This document shows, piece after piece, positions 53,780 to 64,000 of a stretch of DNA of 64,000 bases. The notes under the pieces are model-generated. The model ran no database searches. It was not told the origin of the DNA and saw nothing but the letters and a program-made list of their open reading frames with translations. The stretch's first letter is position 1. Each line of letters begins with the position of its first letter. Origin of the DNA: Hormiphora californensis (taxonomy: Eukaryota; Ctenophora; Tentaculata; Cydippida; Pleurobrachiidae); assembly GCA_020137815.1 (NCBI GenBank), contig CM035351.1, forward strand, positions 3,435,409-3,499,408. Reading direction: 5' to 3'. Position numbers and translations under genes: made by a program.

Positions 53780-54960
53780 CTAAAGATTAAAAATACAATT
53801 CCCCGTCTCATTAATGTGTTCAGTTTTTCTGTGAAATGATAACTCAGATGGAATCTGGAACCCCTTGGTGCACGCCCGGCATTCCAGTATGACGGTGTCT
53901 GGATGAAGACCGGTCACATGCTCTCTCCACTCATCAGAATCCCGACAGACTTTATCACAGTCATGACAGATCTGTTCCTGCTCATGTTTGACAAGGTGCC
54001 TGGTGTACGCTACCCGATTCCAGAAGACAAGATCAGGACACCCCCTCGGACAAGTCCATGAAGTTTGCTTCACGGGAAGATCGACTGTTGAGAATGGCAC
54101 CGGGGTAACGAGATAATTGTCCGGTTTCTTGGTCGGTTCGATACACCTCTTTTTCTTCAGACTTTCTTCGTCCAGATAGACAGCAAATAAACCACGCTCA
54201 GGATAGTTGTTGCTCGATGTGTGACTGACAGGCGGCGTGGGTGGTCTTTTAAAGTGGACGTAGTTTGGTATTTTACAGATTCTCGCAATGTTCCGGAAGC
54301 CTCTCGCGTTTTCTGCCCAAAACTCACTGCACCCAGGGTTGGTGAAGATCTCGAGGCGATTCATGAAAATGCAGGTTACAATTGTGTCCCATTTAGAAAC
54401 TTTACGGCAACACTGACACATCACCTTTATTGATTCCTCTGGATCCTTTGTTTGGCACGTGCAGTCAAACTCCAGAGGTCTGGGCTCCCGGAATCTCTCC
54501 ATCTTTCCGCAGGTGACACACATCACGGCATAAGCAATGCTTTTTCGTGAGCACACAAGAGTGTGTTTAAACAGGGTGTCTTTACAGTAGAATATTGGGT
54601 TGTGGAAGTAGGGGCACATTGTGAAGTGGCAGGTACATATATCTTCACTGTCGCCTCTCTTACATGGCAGCAAACAGCAATCCCGACAAGTGGACTTCGT
54701 TACCTCAACTTGATCGACCCCCTTCTTCCATTCGGCTACTCTTTGATCAATTCGGATGCAGTTAAGGAAACCTAACCCAGGTTGATGATGAAGCAGAGCG
54801 TCCATGGGGCCATCAAAAGTAGTACCACAATAACTACAATTCCTAGTCTCAGCCATTAAATTGTCATGCTCTGTCATGTGACGCAGGATTTTAGAACCAG
54901 CTACCATCTTCTGACAATAGATACATTGGATGTAGGGTAGGTTAGAAATTAGGTCGTTTA
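53780..54960 (-). CDS. Zinc-repeat protein, Cys-rich/C2H2 carboxyl block
   Basis: Open from about 54,960 to the stop at 53,780. It starts with CIYCQKMVAGSKILRHMTEH and CSYCGTTF, then a dense cysteine region (CRDCCLLPCKRG, CTCHFTMCPYFHNPIFYC, VMCVTCGKMERF, CTCQTK, VMCQCCRKVSKW) that could be a treble-clef or RING/TRAF-type fold. A linker follows, then three C2H2 fingers: CPRGCPDL...HLVKH, CHDCDKVCRDSDEWREHVTGLH and CRACTKGFQIPSELSFHRKTEH. It ends NCIFNL. This end differs from the GW-type units upstream. Confidence 0.65.
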
Positions 54961-57900
54961 ACCGTATAATCTTGAGATCGTTGGTACACGTCCATTTACA
55001 AATCCCGCATATGCCGGAACGTCTGGTAGTGCTTTACAGCATCGGCAAGGGAAGAACAGCAACTCAAGTCAAAGGAAGGACCGCATACCAGACAAGTTGT
55101 GAGGGTAAGACGGAAGGGATTCCGAACAGACTTAGAAATTAACTCTGCACGAAACTGATTGATACCAGATAGATTGCTGGTTTCTGGAAAATGTTCCAAG
55201 TTACACAGTTGGGGCAACTTGGAAACTTTATCATTGGCTAGTTCCCATCCTGTTTTGGTCCAGTGCATCTCCGATCCCAGGTGCTCCAAAAAGAGGTCTT
55301 GATTTTTATGGCCGACTTTGCAAACAAGGCACCACAGCATTCCATCCTCATCTTCAATATCATCGGCTAACACATAGTCGTTAAGGTACGTTCGAGTGTA
55401 AGTGATAATAATGTTCGTATCTGTTTCAGCATTCTGTAGAGCGGGGATACCTTGGTCAAGGTAAAGGAATGAATTAGTCTTTACTGCATGCCCAAACCCG
55501 CAATAGTGCTCCAAGATTTCATTGTAGTTTGCTGGATCTACAGTAAACTGTAATCCACAGCAATCTATCTTAGTAACATCCCATGAAAGACCAATCAACT
55601 TGAACAGGAACACTAATTTTTCACCTGGTGTCCAGAAGGATTTGACTGCTGATGCAACACCACACACTTTAAGATGAGGTAGAGATCGAAAGTGGCCTTC
55701 GATGGTGTAGATGGACTCCGGAAACTTGGTGCCAAATGAAACTCCGCAACCCACACACTCGATCGGATCCAAATTGACCGTGTTTTCCTTCGCTTTATTC
55801 ATGGCTCTTAACGGGTTTGTAATAAGGCCGACAGTGTCAGTGGTCAACTTTCCATCCACCAACTTGACGCAACCATTCATACTCGGGTGTTCAGGTGTAA
55901 GGAAGTGTGCAATTTTGACAAATTTTATGTCATAAGAGTTTAACCCCGAAAGGTTCACTTTCCATTTGCAAAACAGGCAAGCCATTTTTCCATAGCACAA
56001 ACTATAATGACCTTTTACAGTTTGGAGCGCGTCTGAGAGAAGATATTCAGGAAGACGTTTAACCTCATTTAGTGCAGGAACCTCTTTCCATGATCCTATA
56101 ATTTCCATTACCTCTTGTCTAGATTGGACAACGAATCGTCCCATCTCTGACATCCCATCTTGCTCTGAACAGGTGATTTGATGTGGCGAGGTGTTCCAAG
56201 TACCTCACTCCCCAATGCTTTTTCCACCGGTCCCGCAAGTGAATAGGTCAGCCCACACGGCACACAGGTCAGTGTCTCTGGAGTAAACTTCAAATCGGTA
56301 GAATTATTATCACTCTTCATGATGGCCTTCAGGGAATCCACCAATACTCCAACGTTATCATTGCTTTGAGACCAAATATTGCTAACCTCTTCCCTCGATA
56401 TTTTGTACTCCCCACACATTGCACGACTAAAGTGATTCGTGACTTCAGGGCGGAAGATCGTGGTGAGAAGGTGATATAAGGTTTTCTGGGAATTCACACT
56501 CGATAATAGTTTCCGATATGGGTATGTTCAAAGTTCCTGGAGCCAATTGGACCATTGGAAGGGAACTCATTTCAGCATACAGCTTATGGAAATCTCCGCA
56601 AAGTATGGCCTTGTCGGTTTCAATGAGAATCCACCCAGTGTTGCTGATGTGTTTTGGACTCTCCGTATGGGCTATAAAGGCTGACAACTGAAAAAAGTTG
56701 CTTTGGAGACAGAGTAAAGGCTTCTGTCCGACAGGGAAGGCACCGGATTTTATGTACACCCTTTACAATTGAGTCAATCTTAACATCTTGTTGATGGTTC
56801 ACTTTCAACAAATGAATGAGCTTGATAATGTCCGCTTTCTGTTGCCTGTTTAGGAGGTTGGGGAGATCCTGAATGAAGGCCGTGTCGTTGATGACTTTCA
56901 GCCTGTGACCCATCATAAACTCGTGACAGGGTGTTTGAAGATGAACAAGAAAGTCAATTTCGTAGAACGAGTTGATCATCTGGTAACAAGGGTAGCACCT
57001 AAACTTGATATGCTTTCCGCGGGAGAGATCAACGATCAGAGCATCTCCGACAATCAGATGACTCTCTAAAACTTCAAAAAGCTTCTGAACCGGTGAGAGT
57101 ACTGCTGTATCGGAGTACTTAATAATACTAAATCCACTTATTTTCAAGGAAGACTTAGTAAGGATCCAACCTGATCTTTTGCCGTGACTTGGGAGCCACA
57201 TGTGCTGCATCAATAATTTCAACCGATGTTCCTTTGACATGTCGTCGCTATCGAATGAGACATCACATACCTTACAGCCATACTGAGCGGCAGTTTCAAG
57301 TCCACGGATATTGATTAGGACATCGTTAAAGGGACGTCCGTAATCAAATGTTTTCAAGACTTTCACCACACTCTTTTTAATCAGCGACCGGCGGTGAGCC
57401 CATCCAACTCTTGGGTGCTCCTCATCTTCAGAATCGCTCGTCCAACATATCTCCTCTTCGTCTACTACCGAAGGAGTTATGTCCTAGCAGACATTTCGGT
57501 TGACCTATCTTTGATCCTGTAGGAAGGGGAATGACCTCTGAGATTGCATCATAGGAGCAAAGATCTTGAACAGTTTTCAAACCAAGTTGAACACAAACCA
57601 GTTTGCCACTTACCCAGTGCATCAACCAACTTGTTTTTTGGATGTGGGACGTTTGTTGTGTGTGTGCCACATAAGACCAAATGGGGACTGCTTCGGAACA
57701 CTGTGTACATACAATCAAATCCAGTGTTCCTCTCTTTACTCTTTCAATCTCCACAATCTCCACATACACTGGACAACTCTCAGCAGCAACTTTGATCTTC
57801 TCGAACAGCTTCTCCCGTGTTATGAGGAGGTTTCCACAGTTGTAACTCCTCAAGAAGCAGAAACCACCAACCGTCTCCATCACCCATCCTGCCTTGTACC

Positions 57901-59406
57901 CGTGTTCATGTGACATGATGTGAGTTGTGAACTTAACCTGCGGTATGTAACCACAAGCATGACACATGATCCTACTTCGCTCCGATTGTTTTCCCAGATT
58001 TACAGTTAGAGGGCCGTTGTCTAAATTAAGTTCCTGTAGAAGTTGAAGGGCACACTGAAGTTCGGATAAATTGCTTTTGTCCATGTAGTTAGATACGGTC
58101 AAAGCGTTGTCAGCAGTCGTGGTCAGTATCCAACCTGATTTTTTCCCCGTGACTCGGCGACCAGAGATGCTGAAGAATAAACCTGTGCCTCAGCCTCTTT
58201 TGTTTTTTTCGGCAATCAAACTTCAGTCCACAAGGTTTACAGATAATTATGTCGTTTTTCAGTATAACTAAATCACCGACCAAGTCCTGTGCTTCGGAGT
58301 GATGAAAAAGGAGACTGTGAATATCTCTGATGTTGGTTACATTCTCCAGAATCGTAGGTTGAGCTATTATTAGTGGTGCGCTTGTTTATCTGCCCCATCC
58401 TCCTGGCTTGATATATTTTGTCTTTCCCTCTCCTTTCGCAGTATCGTCATATGATTGGGAGTTATCACCCGAGAAAGACAGTGAGAAAATATGACATCTT
58501 TGGTGAATCGTCGGCAGAGAATTGACACTGGTAGTAGAACATCGTCCGTTTCGACCTTCTCCAGAAACCAACCCGTAGCCTCCACATGCTCACGGGTTTC
58601 GGTGTGTTTGATAAAGTCCTCCACTAGTTGATCTTGACGAAAACTTGGCTGAACACGGATAGCATATCAAGTCGCTGTGACCGATCAACATGGATATGTC
58701 TGTGTCTAAATCTACCTTTTTCAGGGCAGCAAGGATTAAATGATAGCATTCGAATACTTTAGACAGATTCTCGTGGAAGTTGTAACGATTTCTTGATGAA
58801 GATATGATCGTTAATGAACTTCACGTGCACTGGGGCACGTTCCTCGTGGTTTGATGACTTCAGATGGTAAATCAAGGCAGAGTAAGTTCATTGTTTAGGT
58901 CACAACAAAGACAAACTATCGGCATACGTGTAGGTTGGCAGAGTAAAATCTATTTCAAGAAAGTTACCATCAAATCGCTGGCCAGCACCCTGTGGCCAAC
59001 ACTCCGCAACTTCAGAAAGAAGAGAGTACATCAGCCATGTTTTATTGTATACCTTGCCCTTCAACTCCTTCGAATCGGTGATGCAGTGAACTCGTATCTT
59101 GGAAGCCACGCTTACTGTCCAACCAGAAGCCTCTCCGTGAGCAAGTAACACCAGGTGGCGAATAAACTGCCCGAGTCTAACACGGAGATTTTCATCAGTG
59201 AATACGGCATCACACTGCACACACTTATAATGATCCTGAGTCAATTCGATTTGTGTCTGGACATCTATTCTGTTGACCAAGAAATATGTGCTGAGAACAT
59301 TCTGTAGCTCATCTATCGTGCAGACCTTCCCTTCCGGGCGCGGGGGACAGATATTGGCTGGAGTAACTTCTGAACATTCATCCGACTCATCATCTGATGT
59401 TTCCAT
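53780..59406 (-). CDS. Giant zinc-finger-repeat protein, family not recognised
   Basis: About 5.6 kb of nearly continuous minus-strand coding sequence in one exon (up to ~1,870 codons), starting METSDDESDECSEVTPANIC. It is built from 14 or more units of the form C-x2-C, 10-28 residues, H-x4-6-H, often followed 3-5 residues later by (T/S)GW-x-L: e.g. CVQCDAVF...HLVLLAHGEASGW, CKVCDVSF...HMWLPSHGKRSGW, CLVCKVGH...HWTKTGW, CYPCSAKF...HTETREHVEATGW. Units are separated by about 50-80 residues with helical LxxLLxxL spacers. Eight open blocks overlap or abut in different frames, and several breaks sit on homopolymers (see findings), so one gene is more likely than eight. It ends with conventional C2H2 fingers. 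Probably nucleic-acid binding; no further function claimed. Confidence 0.65.
54996..57369 (-). CDS. Zinc-repeat protein, central block
   Basis: Overlapping open pieces 56,620-57,369, 56,445-56,759, 56,108-56,497 and 54,996-56,153. Units include CKVCDVSF, CYPCYQMI, CLPCRTEA, CVPCGLTY, CLFCKWKV, CVGCGVSF, CLVCKVGH and CLVCGPSF, each followed by one or two histidines. One unit (IDCCGLQF...HYCGFGH) has lost the first cysteine of the pair. The overlaps of the open pieces (for example 56,620-56,759, at a TTTTTT run) show frame slips, not gaps. Confidence 0.6.
57428..59406 (-). CDS. Zinc-repeat protein, amino-terminal block
   Basis: Open pieces 58,900-59,406, about 58,370-58,690, about 58,110-58,320 and 57,428-58,102. 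Units seen: YKCVQCDAVF..., LICYPCSAKF..., CKPCGLKF...LQHLWSPSHG then SGWIL, MCHACGYI...HIMSHEHGYKAGW, VCTQCSEA...HTQQTSHIQKTSW. The third unit is strikingly like the sixth, at 57.2 kb (QHMWLPSHGKRSGWILTK), suggesting duplication of multi-unit blocks. The frame changes near 58,635 (TTTT) and 58,140 (AAAAAA) each restore a unit if one base is removed. Confidence 0.6.
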
Positions 59407-59612
59407 AACTTGAAACAGATAAATATATTAACTGTACGATTTTTATGTCCGCTTTTAAAGGCAAGAGCAAAGTACAGACTCATACCTTACGGCTTTTTCG
59501 CACAATAACTGCAAAAATATAGGTGAATCATGTCTTACAGTACGCTTCGAAGTTCGAAATATTCTAATAATAAATATGTCCCTCGAAGGTCGCGTCGTTT
59601 AGGCGGAAAACG

Positions 59613-59910
59613 ATAGGGATCCCTAAAAAAGTTCAGTATTTACACAGAGTTTACACAGTCTTTACACAGTCATTACACCCAGAGCGGCGCGTGCTGCGTT
59701 TTGCGGCTTTTTCTAAGAAAATATTGGATTGTGTGCTGCACAATTGAGTAAATTGAGCGCTGCGGCGAAAAAAGTTTCCGAAAACGCTGCAAATCGAGTG
59801 CGAAAGACGCAGTCTTTACACCCAGAGCGGCGCGGGCGCTCTGGGTGTAACGACTGTGTAAAGACTGTGTAAACTCTGTGTAAATACTGAACTTTTTTAG
59901 GGATCCCTAT
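59613..59910. mobile_element. Long-TIR MITE between the zinc-repeat gene and MED13
   Basis: atagggatccctaaaaaagt at the left and acttttttagggatccctat at the right. Arms of roughly 85-90 bp consist of repeated ttacacag words and ttacacccagagcggcgcg, with a short interior. Non-coding. It lies about 210 bp upstream of the zinc-repeat start codon. Confidence 0.85.
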
Positions 59911-60636
59911 CTGGAAAAAGAAAAATCAAGAAGGGAAGAAGACAAAAAAGACACAACAAAATATCTCAAAGTAAAAAAAAGCAAGACCTTGTTTGGTTGC
60001 GCCAACTGTTTGTGTAACACGCGACCAATTTTGGTTTATCCGCTGCAAATAGATCAAAGAATATAAATTTGGGGTGCGCGCGCTAAAGAATGGACTTTCC
60101 AAAAACTTTGAAAAGCTTTCGGAACTTGACAAAAATGTGCAAATTTCAAGTTTCGTCGTTTGAACGCTAGTTTTTGCCTCTTTCACGCCTTGAGAACCGA
60201 AAAACTATCAATGCTTTGATCTGATAACTGTCTACCAAACTAATGCGTTTACGTATTTATATAAACTAGCTCTGGACTCTAATTTATCGATCATAGTAGA
60301 GAAAAACCGCTTTTGAAAGCAGGAAGGTAGCCGTAAAGTTTTGTCTTTTTTAAGTGTTATCTTACCAATATGCTATAAAGCGGGATATTAAATGTTTGAT
60401 GATGATGATGATGATGATAGTCTTTCTTTGCTTTTTTAAAGTTTTTACAAGTGTTGAAAAATGAAATTCCAGATTTTTTCAATAATCTTAATTCTTACGG
60501 AGGCCATCGGTAGTCGACATTCGATACAATCACCAAGGGTTTTATTACCAAACTCACAACTCTTTTAGCTGAGATTAAAAACGTTAGCTAGCTGATGGTC
60601 GGTTGCCGTGGAGAAATATGATTTTCATCGACTGAG
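59911..60636. other. Intergenic, divergent promoter region
   Basis: No gene supported. Contains a (ATG)n run near 60,397-60,419. It separates the head-to-head zinc-repeat gene and MED13, so it should contain at least the MED13 promoter. Confidence 0.5.
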
Positions 60637-62012
60637 ATGTCCTCGGCAAAAACGCAGGGAGGAAAATGGGCTGGCGACGCGTCTACCAACGTGTTTTACT
60701 TCGTAAGTTCACTTCAACCATCAGGTGGGCGTTTATGTTTCAAAATGTAACACTCACCTTCTCCACAGGCAAGCCTGATTGATTTGAAATGGAAGGTATT
60801 TGAGAGTGTGAACCCCATTCATGGAGTTGAGCCAAGTCATCCCGTGATAACGACGTGTTCTAATTTATTCCATGAAAACCGCCTGGTTACTTGGCACCTC
60901 GGCCGCTCTGGTCTCCAACTTTGGGTGTTTTTCAACAGGGAAGAAGCTGATAAAATTGACGTCAGCTTCAATGGTCTTTTAAAAGGTCCGTACAGTTTGA
61001 ACGTTCAAGGCATTCAGTCGCATTCAAGCGACTAAACCTAAACATTACCGCAGAAGTACAAGATGGGTCATGGAATGACGGTCTACCGAGTGACTGTCTT
61101 TCGCACTTGTACAAGGCTGTCCATCAACATTTTGAAAGGTAAACCCTTGCTGTAATATATTACATACTTCATCTCTTCCTAATTGATATTTAGTATGGCT
61201 GTTCTAAACGTTCCCTCCCATTTAGGGTGTTTTTCAAGACAGGCCATGTCCGTGTTGGTCGGTGTTTTGTCCGTGCCGATGGGACCTTCCGGCACAGTTT
61301 CCAGGTTGGCTTCTTTATCCACGGGGGCCACCACCTCTGTGCTAGTATTGAGTTACAGGAGAAACTTCAGGTTCACTTCTTGAAAAAGAGCAACCTCGAC
61401 AATATCGACAAGCTGAAAGGTACCGCTATACAACTGATATCTCACTTTAATTCTGTATTAATTATCATCTCTAACTGATTTATTTTGACTAATTCTAATC
61501 CCCGCCCTTTCAGTGGTTCTCATGCCAGTCGGGATAGAGTGCAAGTTGACAGGCAGTTACCTGAACGTTAGAAGTAGCCCTGAGACGCTCAGTGACCTTG
61601 AGACAGTCTTCCCGGCATATCAGATTGACAGGAGCGATACCGTGAATAACTGCCACCGTCTGTTTCTTGTTGAGGCGGTAGTGAGCGGTCATACCCTACT
61701 ATACCCGGCTTCACACTGTCTTATTGTAGACGGGTTAACTGAGAAAGAGAGGTATGTTTCTCGAGAGTTCTCTAATCTCTTGCTAGGCCATCTCTGTATT
61801 ATATGTGATATGCTCACTAGCTAGGCCATTTCTCTCTTTCTCCGGCTCACATCTCTCTCATAGTACATATATAATATCTCTGTCTCCCTTGTGCGTGTAA
61901 CATATATACGTCCGCTGGAGCTGCTTACTAAATGCGTTAATTTAGTCCAACATAGCAGCTCTATTATACAACAGAGCAGTGGGTTTATGTATCAATTGAG
62001 CGCGAAACACGG

Positions 62013-62053
<41 letters not shown>

Positions 62054-64000
62054 TTCTCTCTCTCTCCCTCTTCCTCCCTTCCTCTATATATTTTCCTATA
62101 TATAATGCGCGTTTCTGTCTCTACCTATTTATCCATCTCGGTTATATTCATCTTCATGTCTCGTTTTACAGAATTCACTTGTGATCAGAGTAAGAACACT
62201 GCAGTGTCTCCCCCTTTCTTTCCATGCACACACTCACAGGGGAGGTGAACATCTGGTGCACTATTACACCATAGCACACACACTTTGTCTACCTTGTATG
62301 TGTTTCACCCCTGTCTCTAGACCTAAGTAATCTCATCTCTCTTGACACTCGACAGTCTAAGTTGAATTGTGTTTCACCCCTTGGCTCATCTCTAATCCCC
62401 GGGCATCCCTCTCTAGATCTAATCCCCGTGCATCCCTCAGTCTAAGTTCCACTCTGGTGCGGTTGAATGACGAGTCAGCTGGGATTGTGAGCAGCGAGGG
62501 AGAGGTCACCAAGGAGAGCGTGACTGCTGATCCAAGGGGCCCTAGTCAACAGGTAAACACTCTTCTACTTCCTAGGTGTCCAGTGTTTACTTGTTGTGTT
62601 CTAGTTCCCTTCTTGTAGAGGCCGAGCAAGAAACGAGTTTCCCGCTAATCCACTCATCTCCCCTTCATCTCTATCCTCACCTCCCCTCATCAGGCGACGT
62701 GGAAGGAGGAAGGATTCTGGACGTACAAGCCGCCCCCTGAGACGATGATCTGTGGGAACGACCACAGTGGAGATCTTGACAAAATGCTGGAGAGTAGGAA
62801 CGGTATAACGGGACGGGCCAGGTCCTCCCTACAACGGAAACGGTTACAGCGTAGTGTGTTCCGGGCCCAGCAACAGAGGAACAAGTATAGAGACAGTCGG
62901 AGTCCTGTTATACACATACCCGCCCTACCAATCAAGACGGAGAAAGGTAACACAACTACTAGACAAAACGTGCTAAACCTCGCGTGTAAACTGGAAAATA
63001 AGGTTCAACAACTTTGTTGTAACAACAACATCGACAACATTATATTCCCTCAGCGGCGTCATCCCGCGGTACCAGCTCCATACCAGTTAGCAGTAACTTG
63101 GAACCGTTACCAAGGTTACAACCCCATATCCGGAATGACCTCGTTACCGCCATGACCGGCCAACAGTTCGACTCGCAACCCCTGACGATCGAGTGTGTGG
63201 AGAATGTAGCGTGCCGAGCTGAGGTATGCAGTCGTGTGACGTCACGTAGAGAAGAGAGAGGGAGAGAGGGGGGAGAGAGAGAGAGAGAAAGAGAAGGAGA
63301 GAGAGAGAGAGAGGTGCTATTCCGGAACGTGTGTTTAATAGAGCAACAAGAGAGGCATAGTAAAGAGCGAGAAAATGGAAATGTTTATTAATATGTTTTC
63401 CATCTCATTCCGTTGTGCGTCACTCGGAAATGTCTGTAAATTTTCCAACTCCTGCATAATTAGTAACTCCCCCTCCCTGCTGCAGTCGACAAAGATTCCT
63501 GGTACGTATATAGCATTTTCGGCTACAATCTACAAGATTCCCCAGTCTACATCGCGACCTACCTTGCCCATCGCCCGACATAAAAAACCAGTCATGTTCC
63601 CCATGGCCGGGTCCCATCCTTCTTCCTCTTCCCACCAACAACTACAAAGGACTCTCATGGACGGATTGGTGCAGAAGCGTCACCATCCTTCCTCCCAGTT
63701 ACAAACAGCAACATCCCCCGTGAAGCGAATAAAAATGGACCGAGTCGAGCAGGAACAATTCTCACACATGGTAGGTGCTCTTTCTTTTTTTAATCACTTC
63801 ATCGACCTGCTGCTATATGTTATGACTTATATCTCACTTTCCCGCCGGTCCATCTCCCACATTATTCTAACCCCCTCCTTCCCCCAATAGCCTCAGCAGC
63901 AGCAGCAGCAACCCAATGGCAACTCAACCAATCCCACCTCGACCACTATGACCACCACACCAGTATCCCACCAGGGTGGTGGTGGTGGAGGTGGGGTGTT
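60637..64000 (+). CDS. MED13: Mediator kinase-module subunit MED13, 5' part
   Basis: Links the CDK8 kinase module to core Mediator. Exons: 60637-60702 (MSSAKTQGGKWAGDASTNVF), 60769-60985 (SLIDLKWKVFE; LVTWHLGRSGLQLWVFF), 61054-61138, 61226-61419 (RVGRCFVRADGTFRHSFQVG), 61514-61751 (VVLMPVGIECKLTGSYLNVR; VVSGHTLLYPASHCLIV), 62441-62552, 62694-62946 (AQQQRNKYRDSRSPVIH), 63054-63223, 63546-63770 and 63891 onward (Q-rich, then G-rich), running off the window. Order and spacing of blocks match the MED13 amino-terminal domain (NLF..ADL..IKWK; ELWIFWW; VRIGKWFVKP; VILCPFGLNGTLTG; GVRMIYPACFVLV). A short exon near 63,486-63,500 is possible. The gene is 3' truncated by the window. Confidence 0.9.
62010..62056 (+). 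repeat. (CT)n microsatellite
   Basis: Pure CT run in a MED13 intron. Confidence 0.9.
63240..63313 (+). repeat. GA-rich microsatellite
   Basis: Imperfect GA/GGGAGA tract directly after the donor of MED13 exon 63054-63223. Confidence 0.85.

Noticed and set aside
59926-60186. 86-codon minus-strand ORF upstream of the zinc-repeat gene
   Set aside because: Phe/Lys-rich with poly-T derived end, no motif and no splice link.

Overview
This is nuclear DNA from an intron-rich metazoan. The gene set (ADAM10, MED13, an OTUD7/Cezanne-type deubiquitinase, a Rab3-like GTPase with RABIF/MSS4, ZMAT5, mL41) and the short GT-AG introns suggest an early-branching, compact invertebrate genome. A sponge is my guess, but the phylum is not established from this window. 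(GA)n/(CT)n microsatellites and inverted-repeat elements are abundant.

Layout. 0.2-7.8 kb: a compact head-to-tail run on the minus strand, ZMAT5 (with a HAX1-like gene inside its first intron), a C19orf12-like gene, GSTZ1 (maleylacetoacetate isomerase) and FAH (fumarylacetoacetase). The last two encode consecutive final steps of tyrosine degradation. 8.9-24.3 kb: an ADAM10 orthologue on the plus strand whose introns hold a 1.07-kb foldback element, a 2.1-kb Mutator-like transposon with a 9-bp target-site duplication, and a minus-strand non-LTR retrotransposon. 25.5-27.0 kb: the 5' part of an unrecognised gene and an inverted-repeat element that runs into a 100-N scaffold gap (27,004-27,103). 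27.1-40.3 kb: the ribosome-biogenesis WD40 gene PWP2 in two opposed pieces (amino end minus strand, carboxyl end plus strand, with an overlapping exon in both), a separate WD40 gene between them, and a 7SL (SRP) RNA gene in a PWP2 intron. 40.8-47 kb: another compact minus-strand run (unknown 163-aa protein, RABIF, Rab3-like, mL41, unknown small basic protein). 47.5-48.6 kb: a decayed carbohydrate sulfotransferase-like gene on the plus strand. 49.4-53.5 kb: OTUD7-like deubiquitinase. 53.8-59.4 kb: a very long, apparently intronless zinc-finger-repeat gene of a type I do not recognise. 60.6 kb to the end: the 5' half of MED13 on the plus strand, head to head with the zinc-finger gene.

Two gene pairs are functionally linked: FAH with GSTZ1 (same pathway) and Rab3 with RABIF (GTPase and its exchange factor/chaperone). 

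Caution on sequence quality: many otherwise conserved exons carry single-base frame breaks, often at homopolymers (PWP2, Rab3, RABIF, OTUD7, the zinc-finger gene). The stretches at about 17-20 kb and 27.1-29.5 kb are grossly homopolymer-inflated. Most frameshifts here are therefore more likely assembly errors than mutations. Exon borders were placed by eye from GT/AG sites and reading-frame continuity.
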